From Cunninghamia lanceolata (Eukaryota > Streptophyta > Pinopsida > Cupressales > Cupressaceae), in assembly GCA_027924645.1 (NCBI GenBank), contig BSBN01000233.1, forward strand, positions 5,784,501 to 5,848,500: 64,000 nucleotides of DNA, given 5' to 3'. A program made the translations under genes and the position numbers. This document shows positions 37,860 through 50,386 of this stretch, piece after piece (positions within the stretch are counted from its first letter, which is position 1; the number at the start of each line of letters is the position of its first letter). The notes below the pieces were generated by a model that worked only from the letters and a program-made list of their open reading frames with translations, made no database searches and was not told the origin of the DNA.

Positions 37860-40800
37860 GAATCTAAATGCATGATGAGAAAGAAGGAAAGGATGATGAA
37901 ATAATGATGACTCTAGTTCTTGTAGATGTAGCAAACAACTTGGAGCCAAAATATAAAAAGTACCCATTCAAAGCGACGGAAGTGGATCCTGACAAGGCGT
38001 CCTCTAACATGAATAACATGATCTATGTATAAGATGTAAAGAAATATATACATACAACACTCACTAAAATTGTCCACAAAAAGTTTGATCCATTGTGAAA
38101 AACCCTACTGAAACCAAGATAGCAAGAGTACCTAGATCAATGCAAGCAAATTAGTACATTCACGCTTGACATCTGGAAGGATTTTCTATAATTTTTCATA
38201 GAACAAGGGTGGATGAAGATGATTTTCTATAGAATTCATGATGACTACATGTACCTCAATCAACCCTACCACATCATCGAGTAAGAAATTTACATGGTAA
38301 CAAGATTGTGGAACAAAGGTGACCTATAGTTAGAAAAATATATGCACCCAAAAGGTCAAAAGCTCCCAAGAGCTACACTAGATGGTAGAAACCTAGAAAT
38401 TGATAAAATCATGAACCTAGTGATTAGATATGCAACTTTGGGTATCACCCACAAAATCTAATATACAAACAGAGAAGGGTCTTCTATAGGAATGGATGTC
38501 CTTACCACCTACTAGGTGTTCATGCAAGGCAAAGAAATTGATTTGTGTGAAGTTTTCCAAGAACAACTAATAGAGATTTCATCACCAAAATTAAAGGGAG
38601 AAACCACTACCAATTCTAGTATGGCTCTCTTATAATTTTGTTAGCTTTTTATTTCATGAAAATACTTCTTAGGTTTCTAGGTAAAGTCTAGTTACAAGAT
38701 ACTCTAGTCGATACACAAATAAATGCACATGTTAAGCACTTCATCAATGCCACCTCCTACAATGAGGTATATTGCGGATTATTTAAGAATTTTCATATAG
38801 AGATGCAAGCAAGGGACTGCATCTCATATGACATAATAAGAAAATATGCTATTGATATCACCTTTGTGGTAGACAAAGACTACATCTTTATGGATATGGT
38901 GGATCTGCGCTCATCGTGGATACCTTAATTACCCTATGAGATAAGTGATGAATAAATACACACACAAATGTCAAGGCATTTCTAGCCCTTCCAAAGGGTC
39001 TAAATGTGGAGAGGTATGGTCTGTACAAAGAATTTATGGATAAATAGAGCAAGCAAAAGGTTGCAGAACATCTAGAGAAGAATAAGGGTAAATTACATAA
39101 AAAGTGGGGATTCTAGCAAGATCCTACCCCACTAAAAGTTACAATAATATTCAATTATCTTGCCATGGAGGAAGTAGGGCCCTCTTGAGTATGATGCTCT
39201 AGACACGTAAAGATAGAGTCCTCTAGCTTTGAGATAAGGGATTCCCAAACATATAAGCCATTAGGAAAAAAAGAGTTGGAGAAGCACTCACCACCAATCA
39301 CCACAAGAAGGAAATTATTATTTTCTTCACTGCAAATATACATAGAGGCACCCAAGTTGTCAATAAGGGAAATAATAGAGGCCTTACTACAAATAAGTAC
39401 TCAAAAAAAGAAAGGTAAGACTTAACAACCAAACAAAAATATAAAAGATAAAAGAAAATACATTTATGCATAAGTAGAATATATAGAGGAGGTTGAACAA
39501 GGAGAAGCTGTAACAAAGGAAGAAAAGGTAGGGATAGAGAAACCACCTCCCCAAAAGAAACCAAAAGGATCCTCACATAAATAAGCCACTATAAAGGTTG
39601 AACAAAAGGAAAAAGATAAACCTATAATGGATCTAATAAGATTGTATAGATTCCTCTTCACACAAGGAGTGCCCATTAAAACTACATAGATGTACACACA
39701 CATGGGTAAAAAACAAGAAAGTCATTAAATAGGCATTGCTAGATTATATTTCTAGAGCACCTCACACTTTGGTAAAAATAATAGAAGGATTTTTAAAAAA
39801 TTATCAAATATTAAGGTAGGAAAGAGAAGAGGTAGTGAGAGAAGAAGAAATTTGGAAGGAAGCATTAGATGAAATTGTAGTAAAATTATCATCAAAAAAG
39901 GAGAGATTAAAACTATTATAGCAACAAGAACTCAGGTAAAAAAATAGGGTGGAAACACTCGTTTCATAGGTAGCACAAGCAAGGGATAAAGTTAAGAAAG
40001 AAACCATAGTGGCTACTCAAAAATCATACACCACATTGATACAAGAAGAGAAGGAGGAAGCATTACAACAAAATGAAATAATAGAATAAGAAGTACAACA
40101 AGAGGAGCAATAACAAGAGATATCCTCACCTAAACAACTACCATCCACTCCCACAACCCCATCACCAAATCCCATGCAAGAAATCAATAAATTATTGGTG
40201 GAAAATAGTTAATTGTAGCCTATTTCATCTCCTCCAACTTTATAATTTCCAATCACCAATTTATCTAATATATCTGCATGACAAAAATTTCAACCTGGAG
40301 ACATGTTGCAAACCACTACAAGGGAGGGTTTATTGAAATGACAAGAGGGCATCATGGATAGTATTGATAATGTTTTGAATAGGCTACATGAAGCATCACC
40401 ATAGATCATTAGGGACACTTAACTCCCTTAAGTTATAGTTAAAGAAATTCATTGACCACATGTTCCAACAAATGCAAAACCAAGAGGATGGAATTAAATA
40501 GAAGTTACTAGAAGAGATTTAAAAAAAAAAAATAGAGGAGATAAGAAAGAGGTGTTCCACCGCACACACTAAATTAGAAGTTGAAGTGAAAAACATGTAT
40601 AATATAGAGAAAAACATAAATACACTATATCATTTTTTCCTAGGATGTCTAGCTTCTACAAAAGTTATAAAGTTACAATTGGAAAACATAGAAAATCACA
40701 TAAGAGTTCAGATTGAGACACTCCACAACTAATACTAGTAAGTACAAGACCATAGAGGACTAAGGGCACAAATTAAGAAAATTTGAGAAGTAGTTATCCT

Positions 40801-41010
40801 TCATCTTGTACATGTTATAGGGTTATTAATAAAATCCATTAAGGTAACCACAACAATTTAGATACCAAATACTCTAAAAGATAGACAATAGACCCTAGTA
40901 ACTATCAATGAACAAATACATGTGCAATAGTAAGAAATCATATAATGGGATAACACATATACCCAACTAAAGGGGATCTACAAACATATTTTACCTTGAA
41001 CGATGGAGGT
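37860..41010 (+). pseudogene. Long degenerate extra frame downstream of integrase (element I)
   Basis: Codon-like sequence runs for about 3 kb with many stops and some frame changes. Early segments include FKATEVDPDKASSNMNNMI, KIVHKKFDPL, NQPYHIIE and LPRATLDGRNLEIDKIMNLV followed by IRYATLGITHKI, then GMDVLTTY and GKEIDLCEVFQEQLIEISS. The second half (39800-40750) is Glu/Lys/Gln-rich and reads like a long coiled coil (EEALQQNEIIE, ITIGKH). A frame after integrase on the same strand is where plant Gypsy elements carry an extra, sometimes env-like ORF. I saw no signal peptide or membrane span. The function is unknown. Confidence 0.45.
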
Positions 41011-41088
41011 TTCCTAATTTTTGTGACAATCAATTTTTTGCAACTTTGGTAGATAGAGGTAGGACATCTTGAGCACAACACATCATTC

Positions 41089-41098
41089 CAAAGGGGAC
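41089..41098 (+). promoter_or_regulatory. Polypurine tract, element I
   Basis: CAAAGGGGAC lies directly before a TG dinucleotide (TGATGTTGGC at 41099) and follows the degenerate extra frame. It probably marks the start of element I's 3' LTR. Confidence 0.45.
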
Positions 41099-41765
41099 TG
41101 ATGTTGGCATGATAGAGCTAACTTTGCATCAAGATACAACCATCACAAAGAAGATGTAGCACATCTATCTAAGCACCAACACATCCAAAAGACATAACAT
41201 GTACAAGAGATACACTCCTTGAGATACTTATACTAAGTATAGCTCCTCAAAAGATATAAATATGTAACAATGAGAAGTAGTAGAGAAGTGTAATGTAATA
41301 GAAAATAGAGAGAATGTAGATTGTATTCATAGTAGACAAAGTAATAAATGAGAAGATAGAAGAGGATATCTAATGTGATAGAGATATGAAATAGTAATAA
41401 GATAACAGATAGAGATTGATGTAATGATAGACATTGTAACAAAGTTGTACATGATGAATATAATATACCACAAATTGGTCTAGCTCATATATATTGTTGT
41501 ATGTTATTTGAGGTTAGGGAAATCAAAATGAAGATAAAACACAAAGAAATGCAATGAAAAAACATAAGTTATACCTTCAAGATGAAATCCAAACTCCTTG
41601 TTAAGGTGGAGAGCCTTGCACCCTTAGTCTCTTGCTTTACCCATGGTTTCTTCCAATGTGAAATGCTCTACTCAAATGCAAATCACTATAAAAACCTAGC
41701 TCAATGAGATGAAATTGATGGAGATTTTGGCATAATGACTTTGCTCAAATTGTGGATGATCAAAT
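41099..41765. repeat. Junction of element I 3' LTR and the left part of LTR G
   Basis: The left edge is the presumed LTR start of element I on the plus strand. The right part, read on the minus strand, continues LTR G across element F. The exact boundary between the two could not be placed. 41230-41460 is rich in GATAGA/GTAATA repeats. No gene is present. Confidence 0.4.
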
Positions 41766-41893
41766 TGTTGCACATATGTGCCTAATCGGTGTTGTCATTG
41801 ATGTCAACATATCTTTGTTGTCTTTGGTGTCAACTTTATCCTATTTTGTTATTTTTTTAGAAGCTTTAAATGTTGAGGATATTGGGAAAATTA
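41766..41893 (+). repeat. Element F 5' LTR, first 128 bp
   Basis: Starts TGTTGCACATATGTGCC and matches 54757-54884 of the 3' LTR. It ends at the AATTA target site used by element D. Confidence 0.9.
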
Positions 41894-43142
41894 TGTTAGA
41901 TCTAGGGCACACAACTGAGAGGGGGGGTGAATCAGTTGTACAAAAACTTGCTTCTACTTCAAACACTTGATTCTTCTTTGTTATTTAATAGCATATCAAT
42001 TAACAATTCATGAAAGCATAAAGCATAAACACTGAAGCAGATAAACATCAACACATTAGACACCAAGATTTTGACGTGGAAAACCCAGTCAAGGGAAAAA
42101 CCACGGGGTGATTAACCCAAGGATTATTCTTTGTTAGAAGAATAAGAAAAATAGATGGCACATGCCAATTAGGGCTCACTTCCCGAGCACACTGCTCACA
42201 AGGAGGCACACTACCTACAAGAGACATACTATCTACAAGATAACAAGTATTACAAACTTGAACTAGAGATTGACATCCTTACCATGTCTGGATCAGTTCC
42301 ATTTAAGCCTGAGACACTCCTGCTCTGCCTTTCACTCTTTTGCTATACCACATTCATCTGCTCCACTACACACTTTGAAATGAATTCACAAACCTTTATT
42401 TATACAAGGCATCAACTTAGGAACAATCATCTAAGTCGGCAATCATCCACAAGAATATTTGCAAGATGAATAACTCATCCAGTCAGCCAACCTAAACAAG
42501 AACATCTTCATCTAGAAGTATATCTCCAATTTTGGGCTCTAACACTAATGCGGACTAACAACACAACCTCAATATGATCCAAGAACCTTCACAGGCTTGC
42601 TTGAATAACCAGGTACATCCACACTTCCTCCACTTACTAGAATTCTTTTCTTCTTCATCTGGAACTTCAAGAACACAGTCTATCGCCACTGTCAAACTGA
42701 AAAAGGTGCTTTCAGACCTCCAAACTATGTACAAATCAAGATGACACATCACAAGGACATCCCAAACACTCCTTCCAATCTGCGGAATAGGACAGTGCAC
42801 TTCCGGATCTCACCCGACCTTTTTGTGACACTCTGTCACTCCGGAGCATCTCCCAGAACCGGTTCTATTTGATCGATCACAACTTCTTCATATCTTCATG
42901 CGGATCTTTGAAATCTTAACTGGATCATCTCAAGACTCATATCTACAAACCCTTTAAACCGCATCCTCTGATCTTTATCTTATCTTGGACTTTTACCTTA
43001 ATGTCATCACTATTCTGCATTGTTCCTGATTAAGACTAATTTTCTCAATATCCTCAGCACAAAGCTCATCCAATCCTTCTCATTGAGCAATATAAGTATG
43101 TTGACATCAATGACAACACTAGTTAGCCTCATACTTGCAACA
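41894..43142 (-). repeat. Element D 3' LTR
   Basis: 1249 bp. Plus strand TGTTAGATCTAG to CTTGCAACA. It carries GAGAGGGGGGGTGAATCA at its inner edge and a minus-strand TATA box (TATAAATA) at 42397-42404. Confidence 0.95.
42397..42404 (-). promoter_or_regulatory. TATA box in element D 3' LTR
   Basis: TATAAATA on the minus strand. The same box is at 48176-48183 in the 5' LTR, where it would drive the element's transcript. Confidence 0.6.
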
Positions 43143-43143
43143 A

Positions 43144-43158
43144 TCTCCCCCTTTGTCA
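43144..43158 (-). promoter_or_regulatory. Polypurine tract of element D
   Basis: The minus strand reads GACAAAGGGGGAGA immediately before the 3' LTR start. Further purine blocks of the same kind lie at 43220-43330 in the 3' untranslated region. Confidence 0.8.
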
Positions 43159-43460
43159 TTGATGGCAACATATGATGTGAAAAACCATCAAGACAAGAAC
43201 TCCTTTCTGTCACAGCTCCCCCTATCAGCAACAACTCTTCACATGTCTTCTCTTTCTTTTACTGCTCCCCCTTTGATCAACAACTTATTTTTCACATGTC
43301 TTCTCTCCCCCTTTGACATCAATGGCAAAGGGCTCATACTTGCAACTTTAACACATCAGAATCATACCAGCTACTCCCCTTGAGTAGCAGCTCCCCATCA
43401 CCAATCCGGATCACAAGATATGACTGTGATATCCACTGGACTAATGCACATCAGTGCATC

Positions 43461-44990
43461 CTAGTTCATCATCAGAGGGGCAATGACCCCTAACTTCTCC
43501 CGGAGATACTCAAAAGAGTCCTTGGGAAGAGGTTTAGTAAAAATATCTACAATCTGATCCTTGGAGGGTACATACTCCAATCTGACTTCATCCTTGTTTA
43601 CTTGCTCTCTCAGAAAGTGAAACTTGATAGATATGTGCTTGGTCTTAGAATGCAACACCGGATTCTTAGAAATATTTATTGCACTTGAATTATCACAGAA
43701 AATTGTGATAGGCTCCTCATATTCTACTTTAATGTCTCTTAACATCTACTTCATCCATAATATTTGAGTGCAACTACCTACTGCTACAATGTATTCTGCT
43801 TCAGTTGTAGATAGAGATATTGCCTCTTATTTCTTGCTTAGCCAAGAAACTAATCTTTTTCCCAAAAAGAAAGCTCCTCCACTTGTACTCTTCCTATCAT
43901 CCACATCTCCTACCCAATCTGCATCTATATATGCATGAAGAGAAAAATTCTGACCTCTAGGATACCATAGGCCATACTCAATTGTTCCTTTTAAGTACCT
44001 AAAAATTCTTTTGATTGCCATGACATGAGATTCTCTGGGATCAGCCTGGAATCTTGCCACAAGACCAACAACCTGCATTATATCTGGTCTAGTCTGAGTG
44101 AGATACAATAATCCTCCAATCATTGATCTATACTTAGTCTGATCTATCTTAGGAGAGTCATCGTCTTTGCTCAACTTACATACAGTTGCCATAGGAGTGT
44201 TCATTGGCTTTGAATCTTCCATTCTGAATTTCCTCAACAAAGCTTTCACATATTTGGTCTGAGAGATAAATATGCCTTTCTTTGTCTGAGTAATTTGCAG
44301 ACCCAAGAAGAAATTCATTTCACCAAGCATTGACATTTCAAACTCACTTTTCATTTGATTTGAAAAGGTTTTACACATGCTATCTTTTCCTCCAAAGATG
44401 ATATCATCAACAAATACTTCAACAATCAAAATGTTTTCATGATCAATTTTGAAATATAAGTTATTGTCAACAGTACCTTTGTTGAAACCAATCTGCACAA
44501 GATGCTTATCTAGCCTTTCATACCAAGCCCTTGGGGCTTGCTTCAATCCATACAGTGCTTTCTTCAACTTGCAGACCATATCAACATGATCAGACAATTG
44601 AAATCCATCTGGTTGCTCAATGTATACTTCTTCCAAATCACCATTTAGGAAGGTAGACTTGACATCCATCTGATATACCTTGAAGTCTTTGAAGGTAGCA
44701 AATGCAAGAAATAATCTGACTGCTTCAATTCTTGCCACCGGAGCAAAGGTTTCTTCAAAATCAATTCCTTCTATTTGAGAGTAGCCTTTGTAGACCAATC
44801 TGGCTTTGTTTCTGATTACTTCACCAACTTCATTTAGTTTATTCCGAAAGACCCATTTGGTTCCAATCACATTCTTGTTTCTAGGTCTGGGAACAAGATC
44901 CCAAGTGTGATTTTTCTCAATTTGCATCAACTCTTCCTCCATTGCTTTGGTCCAGTTTTCATCATTGCAGGCTTCATTTATTGTCTAGGT
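43461..44990 (-). pseudogene. Element D reverse transcriptase and RNase H
   Basis: The RT frame is open over 44942-43827 (about 371 codons): [53 protein letters not shown], catalytic [63 protein letters not shown]. The RNase H part (43745-43461) has FCDNSSAINISKNPVLHSKT, HISIKFHFLREQV and DIFTKPLPKDSFEYL. RT and RNase H share one frame, broken only by a stop after LVSWLSKK and another at the start of the RNase H open run. The catalytic pair DD is intact. Confidence 0.93.
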
Positions 44991-45180
44991 TCAATCTTTG
45001 AAATCAGACAATATTCATTTGAATTTTGAGCAATTCTCCTCCTTGTTTGTACCCCTTTTCTTTTGTCACCTATGATCTGATCTTCAAAGTGGTTTAGAGT
45101 TACATAACTTGGAACTTTGGGAGTTTCTTGCACTACTGTTTCTTGATCAGGCTCATTTAGACAAACCTCTTCTTCCTGAT

Positions 45181-46140
45181 TTACCGGATCAGTCTGAATC
45201 TGACTTTCAGAGGAGGATTAAGCTCCTTGAACCAGAGAACCATTTTGATCATCTTCATCATATTCATAAAACCTTGAGGGCTTCTCAATCCTTCATCAAC
45301 CTTCACATTTGTACTTTCTATCATCTTTCTCAGTCTCTTATTGTAACACCGGTATGCTTTGCTTTGAGTGGAGTAACCCAAGAAAATTCTTTCATCACTT
45401 CTAGCTTCAAACTTTCCTAGATCTTCATCTATTTTGATGTAACATTTGCTACCAAATACTCTTAAATATCTCATAGTAGGAGTTATACCAAACCAAAGTT
45501 CATAAGGAGTCTTACCGGTATTGCTTCTAATTTGAACTCGATTGAGAGTATAGACTGTAGTGCTGACAACTTCTCTCCAAAACATTTGGGGAACATTTGC
45601 TTCCATCATCATTGTCCTGGATGCTTCCTGGATGGTCCAGTTCTTTCTCTCTACTACTCCATTCTGCTATGGAGTCCTAGGAGCAGATAACTGTCTCCTT
45701 ATACCATGCTTCTCACAAAAGTCTATGAATTCACCGGATGTGAATTCACCACCTCTATCAGACCTTAGACATTTCAGTTTTAGTCCGGTTTGATTTTCTA
45801 CCATAGCCTTGAAGATTTTGAACTTCTCAAAAGCTTCTGATTTCTCTTTCAAAAAGGTAACCCACATCATCTGGGAATGGTCATCAATTAGTAACATGAA
45901 ATATCTATCACCTTGCATACTCTTGATTCTTGTCGGACCACATAGATCAGTATGAATTAATTCTAATAATCCAGTAGAGGACTGATCCTTGCTTTTGAAT
46001 GAGACTCTGCTCTGTTTACCCAGCTGACATTCTTTGCACAAGCTATTTGTAGGTTTCACCAATTTTGGAAGATCTCTTACAACCTAAGTATTGCTTATCT
46101 TGATGATGTTATCAAAATTTACATGACACATCCTTCTATG
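45181..46140 (-). pseudogene. Element D integrase
   Basis: Zinc region (CKECQLGKQSRVSFKSKD), then HTDLCGPTRI (Asp 1), CLRSDRGGEF (Asp 2), NGVVERKN (Glu), WREVVSTTVYTLNRVQ, and the C-terminal FGSKCYIKIDEDLGKFEARS. One in-frame TAG at about 45667 replaces the first Gln of QQNG; otherwise the frame is continuous from 46062 to 45181. A frameshift separates it from RT. Confidence 0.92.
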
Positions 46141-46515
46141 CCATAACCAACTCTGATCAACTTGAACAAACAAACAATTTTTATTAGAACCAACTAGATG
46201 GAAGATATTACCTTTTGTTTGAGTGTCAGATGCAATCTCAGTTCCGGAGCTTTCAAAGATCTTGCATCTTCCATTTTTAAACTAGAGATCATAACCTTTG
46301 TCTACCAACTGTCCAACACTGAGAAGATTGAGCTTCAATCCTTCAACATATAGTACATTACCAGTTTTTCTCTTTCCATTAAAAGAAATAGTTCCCCTAC
46401 CTCTGATTCTACTAGCAAAATTATCACCAAACTTTGCCATTCCTCCTTCTTACCTTTCCAAGTCTAGGAACTTGTTTTTGTCACTTGTCATATGGTGAGA
46501 TCATCCACTATCAAT
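46141..46515 (-). pseudogene. Element D protease
   Basis: The active site reads WVIDSG, the canonical D-S-G, but is followed at once by TGA where C and F have Cys (CSHHM). Downstream traces include the MTSD and GGMAKFGDN-type flap. Of the three related Copia elements, this is the only one that keeps the catalytic triad. Confidence 0.85.
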
Positions 46516-47615
46516 AACCCAATCATCCTTTTCTTCAACTTGGGCAGCCAAAGCTCTTTCTACAACCTTATGATTGACAGATTCAGAGGATATTGGATCT
46601 TTTTCCTTGATGGCAATAAACACCCATTCATTTCTGGATTTGTTTCCTATGTCTAATTCATCATCTGTTACTCCTACATTATCATCTTCTTCATGAACAT
46701 AATAACAGTTCTTTTGGAACCTTTGTCTGTTAGAATTTGACCTTGCAGATCTTTCCGGACATCTTGAAACAAAATGACCAATCTTATTGCAGTTGAAGCA
46801 CTTAAAGGGTAATTTTCCTTCATACTTACCGGATCCTCTTGGCAGTCTCTTTGCAATGAGGGCTTCAAGTTGAGCTATTTTTGCTTCTTCCTCTTTTATG
46901 TCTCTTCTTGATTGATCATACCATGATAGCTTCATTGAAGATTTTTCTTCTGAATCAAATCTTTGTTTGCCTTTCACAGAGGCACTAGCTTTGAATGCAG
47001 ATTCAGTCTTGGGGGGATCATCTCCAAACTCGGTCATTTCAAATGTAGCCAGTTTGCTAGCCAATTGGTCTCTTGTGATAGTCGTATGGGCTCTGAATTC
47101 ATCAATGGCAGCAACCTTGATTTTGTAGGCAGCAGGAAGGGATCTGAGAATTTTGCAAACAATCTCATTTTCATCCAGAACTCCACCAGCATTCCTAATT
47201 CCACACACCAGCTCATTTACTCTTGGCATAAAGGTAGTGATATTTTCATCATCTCTCATCTTCAATCTTTCAATTTCCCTTTGAGACTTTACAACCTTGC
47301 ACTCTTAACAAACTCATCTCCTTCATGCAAAAGTTCCAGTTTAATCCAGATCTCATAGGCAGTTGGTAGGTCAATAACATTTGAGAGCTTTGAGTCAGTT
47401 AATGCACTTAGAAGAGCTTCTTTTCTCCGCAGATTATTTTTAGCATCTGTGATTTCATTCAGAGTTGTCGACCCACCCTATGGAGGTACATATGCTTTTG
47501 TGACCATGGACAAGTATGTTTTTCCCATACACTCCAAGTGACATTGCATGTGACCTTTCCAGAGAGAGAAGTTGGTTCCATCAAACTTTGGACAATCCTT
47601 CTTGTATGACGACAT
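46501..47615 (-). pseudogene. Element D gag
   Basis: Start ATG at 47613-47615 (MSSYKKDCPKFDGTNFSLW), 43 bp from the primer site. Gag helical core motifs include LRSLPAAYKIKVAAIDEF. CCHC knuckle CFNCNKIGHFVSRC lies near 46760-46800. The frame is open from 47265 to the protease triad. Upstream of 47265 there is a frameshift, and a TAG follows AYVPP near 47478, so the N-terminal third is broken. Confidence 0.9.
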
Positions 47616-47657
47616 CCTGGATCTCCTCAAGCGGTTAAGCTCCTTTTATAGGAACTT

Positions 47658-47670
47658 GGCTCTGATACCA
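47658..47670 (-). promoter_or_regulatory. Element D primer-binding site (initiator Met tRNA)
   Basis: TGGTATCAGAGCC on the minus strand, 2 bp from the 5' LTR; an exact iMet match. Confidence 0.93.
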
Positions 47671-47672
47671 AT

Positions 47673-48921
47673 TGTTAGATCTAGTGGACACAACTGAGAG
47701 GGGGGGTGAATCAATTGTACAAAAACTTGCTTCTACTTCAAACACTTGCTTCTTCTTTGTTATTTAATAGCATATCAATTAACCATTCATGAAAGAATAA
47801 AGCATAAACACCGAAGCAGATAAACATCAACACATTAGACACCAAGATTTTTACGTGGAAAACCCGGTCAAGGGAAAAACCATGGGGTGATAAACCCAAG
47901 GATTGTTCTCTGTTAGAAGAATAAGAAAAATAGATGGCACATGCCAATTAGGGCTCACTTCCCGAGCACACTGCTCACAAGGAGGCACACTGCCTACAAG
48001 AGACACACTGTCTACAAGATAAGAAGTATTACAAACTTGAACAGGAGATTGACATCTTTACCATGTCTAGATCAGTTCCATTTAAGCCCATGACACTCCT
48101 GCTCTGCCTTTCACTCTTTCACTATACCACACTCATCTGCTCCACTACACACTTCAAAATGAATTCACAAACCTTTATTTATACAAGGCATCGACTTAGG
48201 AATAATCATCTAAGTCGGCAATCATCCATAAGAATATTCGCAAGATGAATAACTCATCCGGTCAGCTAGCCTGAACAAGAACATCTTCATCTGAAAGTAT
48301 ATCTCCAATTCCAGGCTCTAACACTAATGCGGACCAACAACACCACCTCAACATGATCCAAGAACCTTCACAGGCTTGCCTGAATAACCAGGTACATCCG
48401 CACTTCCTCCACTTACTAGAATTCTTTTCTTCTTCATCTGAAACTTCAAGAACACAGTCTATTGCCACTATCAAACTGAAAAAGGTGCTTCCAGACCTCC
48501 AAACTATGTACAAATTGAGATGATACATCACAAGGACATCTCAAACACTCCTTCCAATCCACAGAATAGGACAGTGCACTTCTGGATCTCACCGGACCTT
48601 TTTGTGACACTCTGTCACTCCGGAGCATCTCCCAGAACCGGTTCTATTTGATCGATCACAACTTCTTCATATCTTCATGTGGACCTCTAAAATTTTAACT
48701 GGATCATCTCAAGACTCATATCTACAAACCCTTTAAACTGCATCCTCTGATCTTCATCTTATCTTGGACTTTTACCTTAATGTCATCACTGTTCTGCATT
48801 GTTCCTGATTGAGACTAATTTTCTCAATATCCTTAGCACATAGCTCATCCAATCCTTCTCATTGAGCAATATGAGTATGTTGACATCAATGACAACACTA
48901 GTTAACCTCATGCTTGCAACA
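47673..48921 (-). repeat. Element D 5' LTR
   Basis: 1249 bp, same length as 41894-43142. It includes the TATA box at 48176-48183 and the inner-edge GAGAGGGGGGGTGAATCA block. Confidence 0.95.
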
Positions 48922-48926
48922 AATTA

Positions 48927-50328
48927 GCCCCTCTAGAAGAATCAAAAAGTAAACAGTGAATCATAGTGAAGACAGTGAGTTGCATACTGAAGAACAGTCC
49001 AGAAGATTGCTCTACATTTCTTGTTGAATAAAGATCTTGGTCTTTGGATTGGAAGTTTTTTAGAAGCATGGTTGAAGATGCTAAATCCTAAGTTTGAGCC
49101 TCTAGTATGAAGATATGAGTGAGTTACATTCACCAGAGTAAAACTATTTTTTTTATTATTCACTGGTGCCTGAGAAAAAGTATTTTGCTCCACATTCCTC
49201 TGCATTAAAGTGTTTTACTTTGCAGTTCTAGAGGGAAGTCTTAGATGATGATAAGTACCTACAATTGTAATGGTTCATGTTTTGGTGGTCTGTAAGCTAT
49301 CTTTCTTTTATGACAATTGAAGACAATGAAGTTCATGTGCTCTAGTGTGAAGAATCTCATAAATAAAGTGGTTTGAGTTTGTGCGGTTGTTCCTAGTGAT
49401 TTCAACATGCTTGTGGATACCTCTTGATCATGTTCCTACCTTTGCATTGGTCCGCATTAAGGAATTGAGATTGTGTTTGAAGATTATTCCCAGATAACAT
49501 GGCATGTAACTAGTCTTAACTGACTTGGTTAATTCCAGTGATTGCGGAGATCCCTTGAAAATTATGGAAGCATCTCGTGGCATGGAAGATCATGTTTGAG
49601 TCCTAGCTAAGGCATGGCATGATCCGCACACATCTATACTACAATTCCTTAGCATAAGTTTGTATTAGGTTAAGACCTATTTTGTAAATGTTTGTAATAC
49701 CAACCTTGGAGATTGTTCCAATGATTGATGATTATAGAGCCGACCTTGATGATCATTCCAAGATGGATGAAGTGTATAAATACTTGTAATTGAGTCATGG
49801 AAAAGATGTTGAGTGAATATGTGAAGATAAGGAAAATAAGTGGAAAGGCAAAGTAGAGTAGAAGAACTATTGTACTTCAATGTATTAATCTCAAACATGG
49901 AGAAGATGATGATCTTGGTAGTGAGCTTGGTAGTGAGCTGCTAGTAGGGTTTAACAACCCTCATTATAATCTTTCTAGGTTCAGGGTTGAGGTAGTGAGC
50001 CTACTAGACCTAGTTGTACTTCATGGTAGTGAGCCAGTATGTTCTAGGCTCATGGAGTGACCAAGCCTGAACATCATTTTTCAAAGATTGCAATATATTT
50101 TGAGAGCTAATCCTCTCCATGGTTTTTCCCCACATTGGGGTTTTCCACGTAAAAATATGGTGCCTCTTGTGTTAAATGTTGCATTTGTGTTTAAGTTTCT
50201 GATTGCATGCATTCATTGTTTAAATCATAATAACTATGGACAAGTGATTAATGTTTAAGTGCAGAAGTGTTTGAGTTTTTGGGATAACTGATTCACCCAC
50301 CCGCTCTATTGTCTAGTGCATTTTAACA
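48927..50328 (+). repeat. Element F 5' LTR, remaining 1402 bp
   Basis: Continues the LTR after the D insertion, starting GCCCCTCTAGAAG, and ends TTTTAACA. It carries a TATA box (TATAAATA, 49775-49782) and repeated GGTAGTGAGC phrases near 49918-50035. Its 49592-50038 segment is missing from the 3' LTR. Confidence 0.92.
49775..49782 (+). promoter_or_regulatory. TATA box in element F 5' LTR
   Basis: TATAAATA. It falls inside the segment deleted from the 3' LTR, so only this copy keeps it. Confidence 0.6.
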
Positions 50329-50330
50329 AT

Positions 50331-50343
50331 TGGTATCAGAATC
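50331..50343 (+). promoter_or_regulatory. Element F primer-binding site (initiator Met tRNA)
   Basis: TGGTATCAGAATC, 2 bp after the 5' LTR; iMet type with the last bases drifted. Confidence 0.9.
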
Positions 50344-50386
50344 AAGTTCCTCTAATGAAAGTCTAACAACTTGAGGAAGATCCAAA

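Larger units (their letters stand above)
41894..48921 (-). mobile_element. Element D: Ty1/Copia retrotransposon nested in element F
   Basis: Two 1249-bp LTRs (41894-43142 and 47673-48921), an exact iMet primer site and a polypurine tract. Perfect 5-bp target duplication AATTA at 41889-41893 and 48922-48926. Gag, protease, integrase, RT and RNase H are in Copia order on the minus strand. By eye the LTRs differ at about 5% over 365 bp, less than F's pair, which agrees with D landing inside F later. It is the best preserved Copia here, but still has stops and two frameshifts. Confidence 0.96.
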
